Source of the DNA: Lachnoclostridium sp. UBA5890
GTDB taxonomy: Bacteria > Bacillota > Clostridia > Lachnospirales > Lachnospiraceae
NCBI GenBank assembly: GCA_002431395.1
Contig: DJEU01000033.1
Span: 1 to 31,097, forward strand
Reading direction: 5' to 3'
DNA length: 31,097 bases
Each line of letters opens with the position of its first letter. The stretch's first letter is position 1. Of the stretch, positions 8,113 to 15,975 are shown piece after piece. Position numbers and translations under genes: made by a program. The notes beneath the pieces were generated by a model. That model was given only the letters and a program-made list of their open reading frames with translations. It was not told where the DNA came from and searched no databases.

Positions 8113-8361
8113 CTACCATTTCTTATGCACATCCGGACAATACTGCTGCCGCTTTGCCGCACGCAGTGCCACGTAGCAGCCGCATCGTCCGCACATGCCT
8201 CCCCGCATGAAACTGCAGGTGTCGCAGAGCATAAGGCGGCGTTCGTATTCCTCGTCGCTCACTCTTTCTTCTTCGGGAATGCGCTCGATATATTCTTCTA
8301 ATTTAAGTAATTCTTTGTCGAACATTTCCTTTGTCCACTGACACCTTCTGCAAAATTTCAT
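8113..8361 (-). CDS. Small cysteine-rich protein, DUF6171-like
   Basis: The protein of 82 residues has paired cysteines at 4/7 (CRRC), 46/49 (CDTC), 57/60/62 (CGRCGC) and a final Cys75. The arrangement suggests two zinc-ribbon-like sites. The layout (N-terminal CRRC, a charged helix, then a C-terminal Cys block with GCYVALRAAK and a terminal CP..W) resembles the family I recall as DUF6171, unverified. AAGGAGG lies 5 nt before the ATG. It follows the arabinofuranosidase gene by 20 nt and precedes the pheST promoter. Role unknown; nucleic-acid or metal binding is only a guess. Confidence 0.75.
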   Translation of the reverse strand: MKFCRRCQWTKEMFDKELLKLEEYIERIPEEERVSDEEYERRLMLCDTCSFMRGGMCGRCGCYVALRAAKRQQYCPDVHKKW

Positions 8362-8381
8362 GCCGGCCTCCTTATATAAAT

Positions 8382-9860
8382 TTATGCCAATGTTACCTTT
8401 ACAATACTCATTGCCGGCATTTCGACAGTCAACGTTCCGTCGTTCAGCGATGCCCCGTCAAATGCCGCAAGCTGTACAGTATCCGGATTTTCAAAATCGT
8501 TGTAATCGTCCATTTTTCCTGTGAGGATTGTAGCTTTGCAGTTATTATAGCTGCCAAGGATCTGTGCACTCACCGTAAGGTTTTCCGTCAGATGCGGATT
8601 GGCAAGCGTGATTGTCATTTTTCCTTCTTCATTTACGGAAGCACTCGAAGATACCACCGGAATGTCAAATCCCTCACAGGTCACTTTCGGGCAGTCAAGA
8701 TAGCAGTCAACCAGCTGTGCTTCCTGATGATCTTTGTACATCTCATAGACATAGTAGGTCGGCGTTTTTACCATCTTATCACCTTCGGTCAGGATTACGG
8801 ACTGGAGAACATTGACAACCTGTGCAATATTTGTCATGGAAATGCGGTCACAATGACGGTTGAAAATGTTCAGATTCAGCGCAGCCACCATCGCATCACG
8901 CATGGAATTCTGCTGGTACAAAAATCCCGGATTAGTTCCTTCTTCGACATCATACCACGTTCCCCATTCATCCACGATCAATTTTACTTTGTGTTCCGGA
9001 TCGTATTTGCTCATAATATCCAGATGGCGTTCGATCATCGGCTCGATACGAAGTGTCGCTTCGATCGTCTCGTAATATCTCTTTTCATCAAAACCAAGTG
9101 CATGTCCTTTTTCCTCCCAGCTTCCCGGAACCGTATAATAATGCATACTAATCGCATCGGCAAACTGGTCTTTGATCAGGCTCATCACTTTATCTGTCCA
9201 GTCAAAGTCATCTGCATTTGGTCCACAACAGATCTTATACAATTTGTTGTCTCCATAATTGCGGCAGTATGTCTGATAACGACGGTACATATTTCCATAA
9301 AATTCCGGTGTCATGTTTCCACCGCAGCCCCAGTTTTCATTTCCTACCCCAAAATATTTTACTTTCCACGGTTCTTTTCTTCCATTTTCCTCACGCAGTT
9401 TTGCCATCGGAGATTCACCGTCAAATGTCATATACTCGATCCATTCCGACATTTCGCGAACGGTTCCGCTTCCCACATTTCCGTTAATATATGGTTCACA
9501 GCCAAGCTGGTCGCAAAGTTCAAAAAATTCGTGCGTACCAAAGCTGTTATCCTCGACAACACCGCCCCAGTGCGTATTGATCATACGTTTTCTCGTCTCT
9601 TTTGATCCGATGCCGTCCATCCAGTGGTACTCATCGGCAAAGCAGCCACCCGGCCAGCGAAGTACCGGAATTTTAATGTTTTTCAGTGCTTCTACTACAT
9701 CATTTCTCATTCCATTGGTATTTGGGATCTCCGAATCTTCCCCCACAAAAATCCCTTCATAAATACATCTTCCCAAATGCTCTGAAAAATGTCCATAAAT
9801 CTCTTTGTTAATTTTTCCCAATGTGCGTTTGCTGTTGATTACTCCATTTGTCTTAGCCAT
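8382..9860 (-). CDS. GH51 alpha-L-arabinofuranosidase
   Basis: The enzyme removes terminal arabinofuranosyl residues from arabino-oligosaccharides. The 492 residues follow the GH51 plan. A (beta/alpha)8 catalytic barrel contains the acid/base Glu175 in GVGNENWGCGG and the nucleophile Glu298 in IVDEWGTWYDVEEGTNPGFLYQQ. A C-terminal beta-sandwich starts at about residue 380. The conserved RWPGGCFADEYHW lies near residue 68. No signal peptide is seen, so it works in the cytoplasm on imported oligosaccharides. GGAGAGAG precedes the ATG. It is the first gene of a pair with the small Cys-rich gene; no sugar transporter is nearby. A related GH51 endoglucanase activity cannot be excluded from sequence alone. 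Confidence 0.95.
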   Translation of the reverse strand: MAKTNGVINSKRTLGKINKEIYGHFSEHLGRCIYEGIFVGEDSEIPNTNGMRNDVVEALKNIKIPVLRWPGGCFADEYHWMDGIGSKETRKRMINTHWGGVVEDNSFGTHEFFELCDQLGCEPYINGNVGSGTVREMSEWIEYMTFDGESPMAKLREENGRKEPWKVKYFGVGNENWGCGGNMTPEFYGNMYRRYQTYCRNYGDNKLYKICCGPNADDFDWTDKVMSLIKDQFADAISMHYYTVPGSWEEKGHALGFDEKRYYETIEATLRIEPMIERHLDIMSKYDPEHKVKLIVDEWGTWYDVEEGTNPGFLYQQNSMRDAMVAALNLNIFNRHCDRISMTNIAQVVNVLQSVILTEGDKMVKTPTYYVYEMYKDHQEAQLVDCYLDCPKVTCEGFDIPVVSSSASVNEEGKMTITLANPHLTENLTVSAQILGSYNNCKATILTGKMDDYNDFENPDTVQLAAFDGASLNDGTLTVEMPAMSIVKVTLA

Positions 9861-9926
9861 TTTACTCTCTCCATTTCTTTTTGTTCTGCCTCGGGCAAAT
9901 TCTTTCTTACTCTTTTGTCATCATAC

Positions 9927-9959
9927 AAAAAATCCACTCCGACGGGAATGGATTTTTTT
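9927..9959 (-). terminator. Rho-independent terminator after the CMD-cupin gene
   Basis: AAAAAATCCA and TGGATTTTTT arms enclose a short GC loop. The structure can work on both strands. It ends the LysR-flavodoxin-CMD transcript before the arabinofuranosidase gene. Confidence 0.8.
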
Positions 9960-10009
9960 GTGATATACATGTATTATTTTGTCACAATGCTATATTCCAT
10001 AATGACCTC

Positions 10010-10768
10010 CTAGCGATACATTTCATGTTCAACCGGCTCACACCACTCGTTGGAAGTCTCCTCTCCCGGCACTTCAATTGCCAGATGAGAGAACCAGCTA
10101 TCCGGCGCTGCGCCATGCCAGTGTTTCACTTCCGCCGGAATATTGATGCAGTCGCCCGGTTTCATTTCTACCGGCTCTTTTCCCTCTTCCTGATAATAAC
10201 CGCGTCCAGCCACGCAGACAAGGATCTGTCCGCCACCGCTTTTTGCGTGATGAATGTGCCAGTTATTGCGGCATCCCGGTTCAAATGTTACATTAAATAC
10301 GCCAACCTGCTCTGTCGATACCGGGGCAAGATAACTCTGTCCGATAAAATACCTGGCAAAGGCATCGTTTGGCTCTCCGATCGGAAATACCATCGATTTG
10401 GCATGCGCACGCATTGCCTCGTCTTCGTATGGAAAATCGCCTTCGCCTGTCTCCCACACTTCTTTTGCCAGATTAAATACCGCCCATGCTTTTGGCCAGC
10501 CGGCATAAAATCCAACGTGTGTAATGACTGCTGCGATTTCCTTTTGTGTCACCCCATGATCTTTTGCATTTTGCAGATGGAACTTCAGAGAAGAATCCGT
10601 AATTCCCTGTGCCATAAGAGCAACCACCGTAATGATGCTTCTTGTCTTTACGTCAATGTCATTATTATTCCAGTTTTCTCCAAACAATACATCGTCATTG
10701 AAATGTGCAAATTGTGGTGCAAATTCACCAAGTGCATTTCTTCCTGCGGTCTGTACAATCTTTGCCAT
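10010..10768 (-). CDS. Carboxymuconolactone decarboxylase-like/cupin fusion protein
   Basis: Two domains are visible in 252 residues. Residues 1-110 are a carboxymuconolactone decarboxylase (CMD)-like helical domain (VKTRSIITVVALMAQG, then VITHVGFYAGWPKAW). Residues about 150-245 are a cupin with metal-binding candidates His171 and His173 (NNWHIHH) and His216/His218 (VKHWHG). CMD-family proteins include decarboxylases and AhpD-like peroxidase helpers; no CxxC redox pair is visible, so an AhpD-like peroxidase role is unlikely. The gene follows the flavodoxin by 14 nt. Together they look like a small redox or aromatic/quinone-handling module under LysR control. Substrate unknown. Confidence 0.85.
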   Translation of the reverse strand: MAKIVQTAGRNALGEFAPQFAHFNDDVLFGENWNNNDIDVKTRSIITVVALMAQGITDSSLKFHLQNAKDHGVTQKEIAAVITHVGFYAGWPKAWAVFNLAKEVWETGEGDFPYEDEAMRAHAKSMVFPIGEPNDAFARYFIGQSYLAPVSTEQVGVFNVTFEPGCRNNWHIHHAKSGGGQILVCVAGRGYYQEEGKEPVEMKPGDCINIPAEVKHWHGAAPDSWFSHLAIEVPGEETSNEWCEPVEHEMYR

Positions 10769-10782
10769 CTTCTTCTCCTCCT

Positions 10783-11247
10783 TTATAATGAAGCTGCCCA
10801 GTCTGCGATCTCAGACGTACGATTTAACAGTTTCCCCTCTACGATCTCTGCGTCCGGTGCACTGTCTTTTAATTCTTTTACTGTATTTCCAAATCCGCTT
10901 CCACCGGATGTTGCAAACAAAATGATCTTCTTTCCGGAAAAATCATAACTCTCCAAAAAGGTGTTAATGATCGTCGGTGCCACATACCACCAAATTGGGA
11001 AACCAATCAGGATCTCGTCGTATGCTGCAATATCTGCGTCTGTATCTGCCAATTCCGGACGAATTTTTTTATCTGCCATCTCTACACTGCTTCGGGATTT
11101 TTTATCCATCCAGTTCAAATCTGCTTTTGTATAAGCCGTTTTCGGTTTGATCTCATAAAGATCTGCTCCGGCTGCTTTTGCTACCATTTCTGCTGCTTTT
11201 TTTGTCGTACCACTGGCACTAAAATAAGCGACTAACTTTTTACTCAT
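10783..11247 (-). CDS. Flavodoxin
   Basis: Flavodoxins are small FMN electron carriers. This 154-residue protein has the FMN phosphate-binding loop at residues 10-16 (SASGTTK), and the later segments GFPIWWYVAPTIINTFLE and FATSGGSGFGNTVKEL, which bracket the flavin. It is cytosolic, with no signal peptide. AGGAGG lies about 7 nt before the ATG. It is translated just upstream of the CMD-cupin gene and downstream of LysR on the same strand, with its own promoter and a 5' hairpin in the gap. The redox partner cannot be deduced. Confidence 0.93.
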   Translation of the reverse strand: MSKKLVAYFSASGTTKKAAEMVAKAAGADLYEIKPKTAYTKADLNWMDKKSRSSVEMADKKIRPELADTDADIAAYDEILIGFPIWWYVAPTIINTFLESYDFSGKKIILFATSGGSGFGNTVKELKDSAPDAEIVEGKLLNRTSEIADWAASL

Positions 11248-11270
11248 ACTGCGTTCCTCCTAACAAAAAT

Positions 11271-11306
11271 AGTGTGTAAAAAGGCATCTCTGTCCTCTTA
11301 CACACT
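11271..11306 (-). promoter_or_regulatory. Inverted repeat in the 5' leader of the flavodoxin operon
   Basis: Perfect 9-bp arms AGTGTGTAA (11298-11306 read on the minus strand) and TTACACACT (11271-11279) flank an 18-nt loop and are followed by ATTTTTG. It lies at the predicted transcription start, so it could be an operator, an RNA-stabilising hairpin or an attenuator. Confidence 0.6.
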
Positions 11307-11307
11307 C

Positions 11308-11347
11308 ATTATAAGCCAATTTTTTCTATATGTCTAATACTTGTATT
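11308..11347 (-). promoter_or_regulatory. Promoter of the flavodoxin operon with LysR-type dyad
   Basis: TAGACA (11331-11336) and a perfect TATAAT (11308-11313) are 17 nt apart. The dyad AATAC-TT-GTATT lies at 11336-11347, just upstream of the -35, a typical place for a LysR activator. The binding by the adjacent LysR is inferred. Confidence 0.65.
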
Positions 11348-11357
11348 TTATCGCCTG

Positions 11358-12236
11358 TCATGCCTGAAAGGCATTGATCTCTTCGATGAATTTTGTTACG
11401 GCAAGAGAATACGGAATATTTCTGCGCCATGCGATCAGCGTCTTGGAGCTCATTTCCGGCGACAATTTCCGGTAGATTAAACGGCTCTTATCCCAAAACC
11501 GCATCGCTCCTTCGATCGTAATAAGATAAGCCAGCCCGTTTTGCGCCATCACGGCAGAATTCGTTGCCAGATTTCCGACAAATGCCGCATTCAGTTTTTC
11601 ATAATCCTTCCCAAACCAGTTTGCCAGTTCGCTCTGCACATTGAGCCTCTCCGGCAGGATTACGGGAAGTGGCAGAATATCCTTTTTCGTAACTACCTTC
11701 TTTTTCGCCAGCGGATCTTCCGGCCGCATAACGACAACCCACGGCTCCTCTTCCGGCAGGCGGATATAATCAAATTCATCCGTATTGACCGGTTCCATAA
11801 ACATTCCAATGTCTACCAGCCCCTGTTTCATCCGGTCATGAACCACGTCTGCCGTCGCGGTATGAAGGCGGATCTGCACTTTCGGATACTTTTCCCGGTA
11901 TTTTTCACAGATTTTTGCCAGTGTCTCCGTCGCCCCGTATTCCCCGCAGCCGATCGTGACACTTCCCTCCACAAGATGCTCTTTATCGAGGATTTCTTCC
12001 AATGTCTTTTCTTCCAGTTCCAAAATCTCCATTGCCCGCCGCTTTAATAAGATTCCCTTTTCCGTAAGAGTGATCTTTTTATTTCCACGGATAAAGAGGG
12101 ACGTGCCAAGTTCTTCTTCCAGCGCCGCCAGCTGTCTTGACAAAGTTGGCTGCGTGATATGAAGAAGTTCCGCTGCCTTCGTAATATTTTGTTCCCGTGC
12201 CGTCACAAGAAAATAGCGAAGCACCCTGATTTCCAT
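11358..12236 (-). CDS. LysR-family transcriptional regulator
   Basis: The N-terminal winged HTH (residues 1-60; RVLRYFLVTAREQNITKAAELLHITQPTLSRQLAALEEELG) is typical of LysR. The rest is a periplasmic-binding-protein-like effector domain (about 90-290). AAGGAGT sits 9-10 nt before the ATG. Length 292 is standard. The flavodoxin and CMD-cupin genes follow on the same strand after 110 nt, which contains a separate promoter and a LysR-like dyad. I infer that it regulates that pair. LysR regulators usually bind small molecules; the effector here is unknown. Confidence 0.9.
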   Translation of the reverse strand: MEIRVLRYFLVTAREQNITKAAELLHITQPTLSRQLAALEEELGTSLFIRGNKKITLTEKGILLKRRAMEILELEEKTLEEILDKEHLVEGSVTIGCGEYGATETLAKICEKYREKYPKVQIRLHTATADVVHDRMKQGLVDIGMFMEPVNTDEFDYIRLPEEEPWVVVMRPEDPLAKKKVVTKKDILPLPVILPERLNVQSELANWFGKDYEKLNAAFVGNLATNSAVMAQNGLAYLITIEGAMRFWDKSRLIYRKLSPEMSSKTLIAWRRNIPYSLAVTKFIEEINAFQA

Positions 12237-12279
12237 ATTTTACCACTCCTTTGCATGTTTTATTCATGATTCCACTCGT

Positions 12280-14397
12280 CTACCAATGCCCCACTCTGCA
12301 TAACAAAAAACAGAACATCTCCGGATCGCTTTTTCTTACTTTTTTCAGTTGTTTCGTGGCAGGGTCATAACAAAAATACATGAGATACTCGTCATCTCGC
12401 CAGGAACATATGTAGATTTTATTATTTACCACGTCGATAGAATCAATCACCAGTTCCAGCTCATTCTCCTGTTCATATTTCTTCAATGTCTCTGTGAAAT
12501 CTTTTTCATAGTGGAGCTGTTTTTCTTTCCCCGTCAGGGAATAAGAATATACTTCATCCTTTTTACCTGTAAACACGAACAACCGGTCTTTCCGGATACA
12601 CATTTCAGAAATATAATCCTTTTTGTTCCATTTGACCAAACGTTTCTTTTTATCCTGTTTCAGATCATAGGTCCAAATCCCCTTACGCAGTGCATAAATC
12701 ACCTGTTTTCTCTTTTCATCGCCAATGGTAGCCGCCGATGTATGGCACGCCGGATCCATAATATGTATCTGATCCGAACCAATCTTATAATAGGAAAACG
12801 CATACTTTTCTTTTCCCTTTTCCTTAAAAGGCTTGTTGCTAAGAATAAAATATTTCCCCACAAGACCATTTAAATACATATTGCTTTCCGGAATGCCTTT
12901 TATCTTTACAAACTTTTTCTTTTTCCGATCATATACATGGATCTGATACACATCATCCTGATAGACAATATAATCGCTGTCTGCATACACATCCCCTTGA
13001 CCGGCATTCTCAAGTTCTACATTGCATTTGCATATTTTCTTTGCCTTTTCGATCTGCGGAAAAGAACTGCCCTCTGCCGTCACCAGCGGAACCGTATATA
13101 AATAATTATTCAGATCATCATCTTCTACATGAAATATCAATTCCTGATTGTTTGCATACATCAGGTTCCATGTTTGATTCGTGCAATGAAAATTATTGAT
13201 GAAAATATGACGCACAAACGTTCCATCTAACGTATACTCATCCAAAACATAATTCATATCGCTTTCCAGACTTCGAACAAATACATTGTAATCATTTGCA
13301 TTCGTATATTTTTTATCGGCATTTGTCAGTGGTTTTTCCTGCAGATATTCCTGCGTTTTCTGTAATTTTCCTTCTCCCTCCTGCACCAGTTTTCCGGTTT
13401 TTGTATCACAGGTTAAAAGTATGCTTTTCCCTTTTACATTGATTGCCAATTTCAGTGTTCCATCTTCATATCCTATTTCCCGGATCAGATCCATTCCCTC
13501 CTCCGGTTTTTCGGAAAGTGCATTCCGAATCTGCTCTTCTGTCACAAGAACGGACTTTTCTCCACTTTTACAATCAAATTGATAGACATCATAACATAAG
13601 CCGCTTTTTTCCCCTTTTACAGCCGTATAAAACAATTTATCATCCCCACCCTGGTATATACTTCCCTCATCTTTTGTAATTTCCTGCACTTCTTTGGTTA
13701 CAAAGTTATAATAATATACCGCCGTTTCTCTCCCATGAAAACCATAAAGCACAACAAAATCTTGATTATTTTCATATAGGATATTACCAACTTCCAATGG
13801 CTTATTTTTGTATTTGATCTTTGTAAATTTGTTCTTTTTGCGATCATACTCTGCCATCTCGCGATCCCAGTTAAATAATATATACTCCTTGGTATCCGTA
13901 ATATACTCATAATCCATCCAGGAATCCGTAAATTCTACAAAAAGCAGCTGAATTTTCTCTATGGCAATTTCCTCTCTGTCCCCTTTCCGGATAACCGGCA
14001 CAGAATATATCTTTACCAACTTACTGGAATCCGACGTACGGGAAATCAATACTTCATTTTCAGATACGTGTAAAAAACTAATCCCTTCGGTATCTCTTAA
14101 TCCCAAACTCTCCGCTGGGATTTTCTGAATCACTTTCCCTTTATAATCACTCTGTACAAGGCATTCCTGACATATATCCTCTTCGTCTTCTCCATCAGTG
14201 CCATCCGACAATTCCATTTCCTCTGTCCGATAGGTACAATGACTGGTCGCCCACTTATACTCACATTCTATTTCCGCCTGTGTAATATCTGCCGTTTCCT
14301 GGTTCTCCTCTTTTTGTTCTGTCTTATTTACGTTTCCCTGACAGCCTGTTAAAATCAGACAAAGTGTCATGAAAATTGCGATCCATTTTTTTCTCAT
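12280..14397 (-). CDS. Large secreted lipoprotein, probably beta-propeller-like
   Basis: The ATG at 14397 gives a clean lipoprotein signal (MRKKWIAIFMTLCLILTGC), with the lipidated Cys at 19 and GAGGAACGC upstream. A longer reading to 14511 is not supported. The mature part is 680+ residues with no recognised family. It consists of repeated short segments with polar turns and Y/W-D-K patterns, such as IWTYDLKQDKKKRL and KIYICSWRDDEYLMYFCYDP. That is consistent with a WD/TolB-like propeller, but I cannot prove it. The N-terminal linker is rich in Glu and Asp. It lies 20 nt after a membrane-protein gene and probably forms one operon. It is anchored outside the membrane. The last residues (CFLLCRVGHW) look odd for such a fold. 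Confidence 0.8.
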   Translation of the reverse strand: MRKKWIAIFMTLCLILTGCQGNVNKTEQKEENQETADITQAEIECEYKWATSHCTYRTEEMELSDGTDGEDEEDICQECLVQSDYKGKVIQKIPAESLGLRDTEGISFLHVSENEVLISRTSDSSKLVKIYSVPVIRKGDREEIAIEKIQLLFVEFTDSWMDYEYITDTKEYILFNWDREMAEYDRKKNKFTKIKYKNKPLEVGNILYENNQDFVVLYGFHGRETAVYYYNFVTKEVQEITKDEGSIYQGGDDKLFYTAVKGEKSGLCYDVYQFDCKSGEKSVLVTEEQIRNALSEKPEEGMDLIREIGYEDGTLKLAINVKGKSILLTCDTKTGKLVQEGEGKLQKTQEYLQEKPLTNADKKYTNANDYNVFVRSLESDMNYVLDEYTLDGTFVRHIFINNFHCTNQTWNLMYANNQELIFHVEDDDLNNYLYTVPLVTAEGSSFPQIEKAKKICKCNVELENAGQGDVYADSDYIVYQDDVYQIHVYDRKKKKFVKIKGIPESNMYLNGLVGKYFILSNKPFKEKGKEKYAFSYYKIGSDQIHIMDPACHTSAATIGDEKRKQVIYALRKGIWTYDLKQDKKKRLVKWNKKDYISEMCIRKDRLFVFTGKKDEVYSYSLTGKEKQLHYEKDFTETLKKYEQENELELVIDSIDVVNNKIYICSWRDDEYLMYFCYDPATKQLKKVRKSDPEMFCFLLCRVGHW

Positions 14398-14417
14398 TTT
14401 GCGTTCCTCTTTTCTCC

Positions 14418-15008
14418 TCATTTGTTTGAACTGCCAAATAAAAATGCTCTTACTGAAAGGACAGAACAAAACATAACACACAACAATATCCTTGAAATAT
14501 TTAACTGCCATACATCATATACAACCCAGAAACACATCCCGGATTCTTTCCAATAGAGGAATTCTTTTCCCAAAAATAAAATGTAATCCAGTATGCACAT
14601 ACCCAATGCAGCTTTCAGGGAAATTTTATTTTTTAGAATCAACAGCACTGTCACGAGAAACAGTACGGGCTGCAATACTGCATACCACAAAAGTTTTATA
14701 TCATATAATACCAAAAACTCAAGCAGAATTTGTGCCATCTGAAAAAAAGCAATCACAGGGATCACCCAATTTGTAATGTTAGAATAATGATCCGCCCCTA
14801 TGATAAGTATAAGACTGATAAGCATCACAATCATACTATTGCAGCATGCCACCTGTCCATAATGAAATTCAGGATATTGAAAAAACTCACTGATATTATT
14901 CCTATAATTTATAAGCCACGCAAATTGAATCAGCAAATTGATCCATGCCGTAATAAACAAGATCATACAAGACACATTCGTTTTTGTATCATATCGAAAC
15001 CATAACAC
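14418..15008 (-). CDS. Polytopic membrane protein of unknown function
   Basis: No family is recognised. Six or so hydrophobic segments are visible in about 196 residues (for example SCMILFITAWINLLIQFAWLI, MIVMLISLILIIGA, VIPVIAFFQMAQILLEFLVLY, WYAVLQPVLFLVTVLLIL). The GTG at 15008 has GGAGG 11 nt upstream and is my tentative start; a TTG at 15038 would add ten residues. The gene has a strong promoter upstream and is followed by the lipoprotein gene after 20 nt, so they probably act together at the membrane. Nothing points to a substrate. Confidence 0.65.
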   Translation of the reverse strand: MLWFRYDTKTNVSCMILFITAWINLLIQFAWLINYRNNISEFFQYPEFHYGQVACCNSMIVMLISLILIIGADHYSNITNWVIPVIAFFQMAQILLEFLVLYDIKLLWYAVLQPVLFLVTVLLILKNKISLKAALGMCILDYILFLGKEFLYWKESGMCFWVVYDVWQLNISRILLCVMFCSVLSVRAFLFGSSNK

Positions 15009-15059
15009 TTTGACACTTTCCTCCGCTTCTAAGCCCAAGCCACTTCACTTCTAAAATCA

Positions 15060-15088
15060 AGTATAACATCCTGGTTTTTACTTGTCAA
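15060..15088 (-). promoter_or_regulatory. Promoter of the membrane protein/lipoprotein operon
   Basis: Minus-strand TTGACA (15083-15088) and TATACT (15060-15065) are 17 nt apart and sit about 50 nt before the start codon. Confidence 0.85.
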
Positions 15089-15120
15089 TTTGTGTAAATT
15101 TTTTATTTTTTGGCTTTCCC

Positions 15121-15149
15121 TTGACTAGGCTGCTTCTTTATTGTAAAAT
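15121..15149 (+). promoter_or_regulatory. Promoter of the plus-strand small-gene pair
   Basis: TTGACT (15121-15126), a 17-nt spacer and TAAAAT (15144-15149). It diverges from the promoter of the lipoprotein operon and leads into the frameshifted membrane gene. Confidence 0.75.
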
Positions 15150-15197
15150 ATTGGGTGAAACTTGTTTGAAATCATACAGAAAGGTAAAAAGCAATCA

Positions 15198-15682
15198 ATG
15201 AAAAAATACAAACTTGCTATAATTATTATTCTTACACTCTTTATACTTGGGTTTGCTTTTAAACTCATTTATATAAAAGACGGAACCATTACTGAGGGAA
15301 CTATTCGGTTGTGGATTTTGAACAATATCCCAATGCTTCTATCACGGTAACAAAAGATACCATTCAGTTTCATAACATTGATTTGAACAAAATATATCAG
15401 GCGAAACAAATGGAGCAATACAAGAAAACACATGAAATCAACCCTGAATTGAGTTATTCAGAAAAAGAAATAGAAGATTATTCCAACCTGAACAAGAACT
15501 TTATAAATAATGCTTTTCCTATCCCCTATGAGCAAGCAGAGGATTTTAAATCGGGGACTTTTACATACATATACTATCTGTATCCCGGAAATAGCATATT
15601 TGGATTGGTTATCCTATATGATTCTTTACATAAAACGATTAAAATAAATAATGAAATTCAGGAAATTAATTTTGCAAAATAG
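15198..15682 (+). pseudogene. Membrane-anchored small protein, frameshifted
   Basis: Two frames combine into one plausible protein. Frame one gives MKKYKLAIIIILTLFILGFAFKLIY, an N-terminal membrane anchor, then KDGTITEG, and ends in a short stretch that stops at 15350. The next frame supplies NYSVVDFEQYPNASITV and then 120 residues to 15682. One missing base near 15296-15302 (GAGGGAACTATT) would restore GAG-GGN-AAC-TAT and join them. The reading after the junction is hydrophilic and looks like a small extracytoplasmic domain. Family not recognised. It could be a real pseudogene or a sequencing error. A slippery site of the usual type is not seen. The ATG has only a weak upstream AGAAAGG. Confidence 0.6.
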
Positions 15683-15721
15683 AGACGTATTTAACCGACC
15701 TCGAAAGGAAACAATAACATC

Positions 15722-15889
15722 ATGAGAGTTTTGCTTGCATTGATATTCTTTTTTGTATTTTATAAAGGTTTACAAAAAGACAACCCTGTCCAAACATGGG
15801 GTGGTCTCGTTTTGATGGTGCTGTGCCTGGTATGGCAAATATGTATTTCTTGGGAATTTCTCGCATATTTTCTTGTTCCGATAGCATAA
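15722..15889 (+). CDS. Predicted 55-residue membrane protein
   Basis: Translating from ATG 15722 gives MRVLLALIFFFVFYKG, a short polar turn (LQKDNPVQTWGG) and a second hydrophobic stretch (LVLMVLCLVWQICISW) before the stop at 15889. This makes two hydrophobic helices in 55 residues. An AAAGGAA lies 13 nt upstream, which is a long spacing. It follows the frameshifted gene by 39 nt and would share its promoter; the strong terminator at 15927 closes the unit. It is short, so it may be spurious, but the hydrophobic-polar-hydrophobic layout and the terminator favour a real small gene. Confidence 0.5.
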   Translation: MRVLLALIFFFVFYKGLQKDNPVQTWGGLVLMVLCLVWQICISWEFLAYFLVPIA

Positions 15890-15926
15890 ATTATATTATT
15901 TCAAAAGTTTGTGCTATCAATGGCAT

Positions 15927-15970
15927 AAAAACACACACCGATCTCCTCTCGGAAATCGGTGTGTGTTTTT
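15927..15970. terminator. Strong bidirectional terminator
   Basis: AAAAACACACACCGAT and ATCGGTGTGTGTTTTT are a perfect 16-bp pair around a short loop. It serves the plus-strand small genes and the minus-strand methyltransferase gene, which end facing each other here. Confidence 0.93.
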
Positions 15971-15975
15971 ATTAT

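Noticed and set aside
8331..9605. Long plus-strand reading opposite the arabinofuranosidase
   Set aside because: It lies antisense to a clear GH51 gene, has no recognisable domain and no ribosome binding site.
9881..10948. Long plus-strand reading opposite the CMD-cupin and flavodoxin genes
   Set aside because: It runs antisense to well-supported genes with conserved motifs; its composition is odd (many Cys, His and Phe).
15290..15350. Programmed frameshift in the small membrane gene
   Set aside because: No X-XXY-YYZ slippery heptamer is present at the switch point, so a simple deletion or sequencing error is more likely.
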